From the NCBI RefSeq assembly GCF_937874145.1, contig NZ_CALNBI010000433.1:1-64000 (forward strand): a stretch of DNA of 64,000 bases. The letters are read 5' to 3'. Made by a program: the position numbers and the translations under genes. The notes below the pieces were generated by a model, which did not search any database, had not been told where the DNA came from, and worked only from the letters and a program-made list of their open reading frames with translations. The DNA is from an uncultured Chitinophaga sp. GTDB lineage: Bacteria > Bacteroidota > Bacteroidia > Chitinophagales > Chitinophagaceae. This document shows positions 63,729-64,000 of this stretch, piece by piece (the first letter of the stretch is position 1; each line of letters opens with the position of its first letter).

Positions 63729-64000
63729 TTATTCATCGAGGAGGAAAACGTACACTTCCTTCGGCCCGTGCACCCCTACTACGAGTGTTTTCTCGATATC
63801 GGCGGTACGGCTGGGGCCGGTGGCGAAAGAAATCATCGAGGGCAGGTTGCCCTGGTATTTCTCTTTCATGCGCTGGATGCCATCTTTCACATCGAACACG
63901 AGCTGGTGGCTGAAAGCCACTACCAGGTGAACGGGTGCGAACACGGGCAGGGCCCTGCCCGAAGGCTGCGCCGCGCTCATGACGATGGAACCCGTGCGGG
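63729..64000 (-). CDS. LutC-type LUD-domain protein, C-terminal part (cut by window edge)
   Basis: The open frame enters from the right edge and ends at 63729; about 90 residues are visible. RTGSIVMSAAQPSGRALPVF and SFATGPSRTADIEKTLVVGVHGPKEVYV are typical of the LUD domain of LutC/YkgG proteins, part of an iron-sulfur L-lactate oxidation system. The N-terminal half and the likely lutA/lutB partners would lie beyond the right edge. Confidence 0.85.
   Translation of the reverse strand, partial: RTGSIVMSAAQPSGRALPVFAPVHLVVAFSHQLVFDVKDGIQRMKEKYQGNLPSMISFATGPSRTADIEKTLVVGVHGPKEVYVFLLDE

Overview
The window looks like a chromosome segment of a Bacteroidota species, most likely Chitinophagaceae (Chitinophaga-like). 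Pointers are three SusC/SusD outer-membrane pairs, PorZ of the type IX secretion system, a MoxR-DUF58-Bat block, DUF5686 and TonB-type outer-membrane proteins, a eukaryote-type single-chain glycyl-tRNA synthetase, and repeated Bacteroidota promoter elements (TAnnTTTG) in place of Shine-Dalgarno sites. Coding regions look G+C-rich by eye. Many short intergenic stretches, and the islets at about 36.6-37.4 kb and 56.0-57.4 kb, are clearly A+T-richer. No rRNA, tRNA, CRISPR array or prophage was seen.

Layout. 0-7.6 kb is housekeeping: the 5' part of mfd (cut by the left edge), an FNR-type reductase, glyS, a MazG-like pyrophosphohydrolase, dtd, an ArfB-type release factor, a lipid-linked sugar flippase and an MBL hydrolase. 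7.6-15.3 kb holds two large envelope proteins on either side of a small membrane protein/regulator/lipid kinase operon. 15.3-18 kb has an XRE regulator, gcvH-vanZ, a periplasmic cyclophilin and a small conserved protein. 18.1-22.1 kb is a MoxR-DUF58-BatD-BatA operon, followed by rsgA. 23-35.4 kb mixes two unlisted tiny lipoproteins, a gamma-carbonic-anhydrase-like protein, a class III aminotransferase, OmpA, prfA, an amidohydrolase, MscS, a CxxC-less thioredoxin-fold protein with a MerR regulator, an M23 peptidase and alaS. 35.5-41.7 kb carries a PDZ protein, a small A+T-rich membrane-protein islet, an aldehyde dehydrogenase, gatB and a TlpA-like lipoprotein.

41.8-56 kb is the accessory heart: three consecutive leftward susC-susD pairs, each ending in its own terminator, with no glycoside hydrolase, sigma/anti-sigma pair or hybrid two-component system beside them. 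Just upstream (56.2-57.2 kb) is an unusual module. It has an intact IS1595-like transposase reading frame whose expected catalytic motifs are all replaced, a 59-nt dyad that overlaps a promoter, a 61-aa ORF directly behind it, and a terminator. Beyond it lie an MMPL/RND exporter, porZ-recO, an LpxH-like hydrolase and the 3' end of a LutC-type gene (cut by the right edge).

Two cross-cutting observations stand out. Promoter -7 boxes fall into two classes: several genes have TAnnTTTG only 4-8 nt before the start codon, implying leaderless mRNAs, while others have 20-30 nt leaders. The intergenic region before the first SusC pair carries a degenerate 65-68 bp tandem repeat with a conserved GAAATA-N-TATTTC palindrome.
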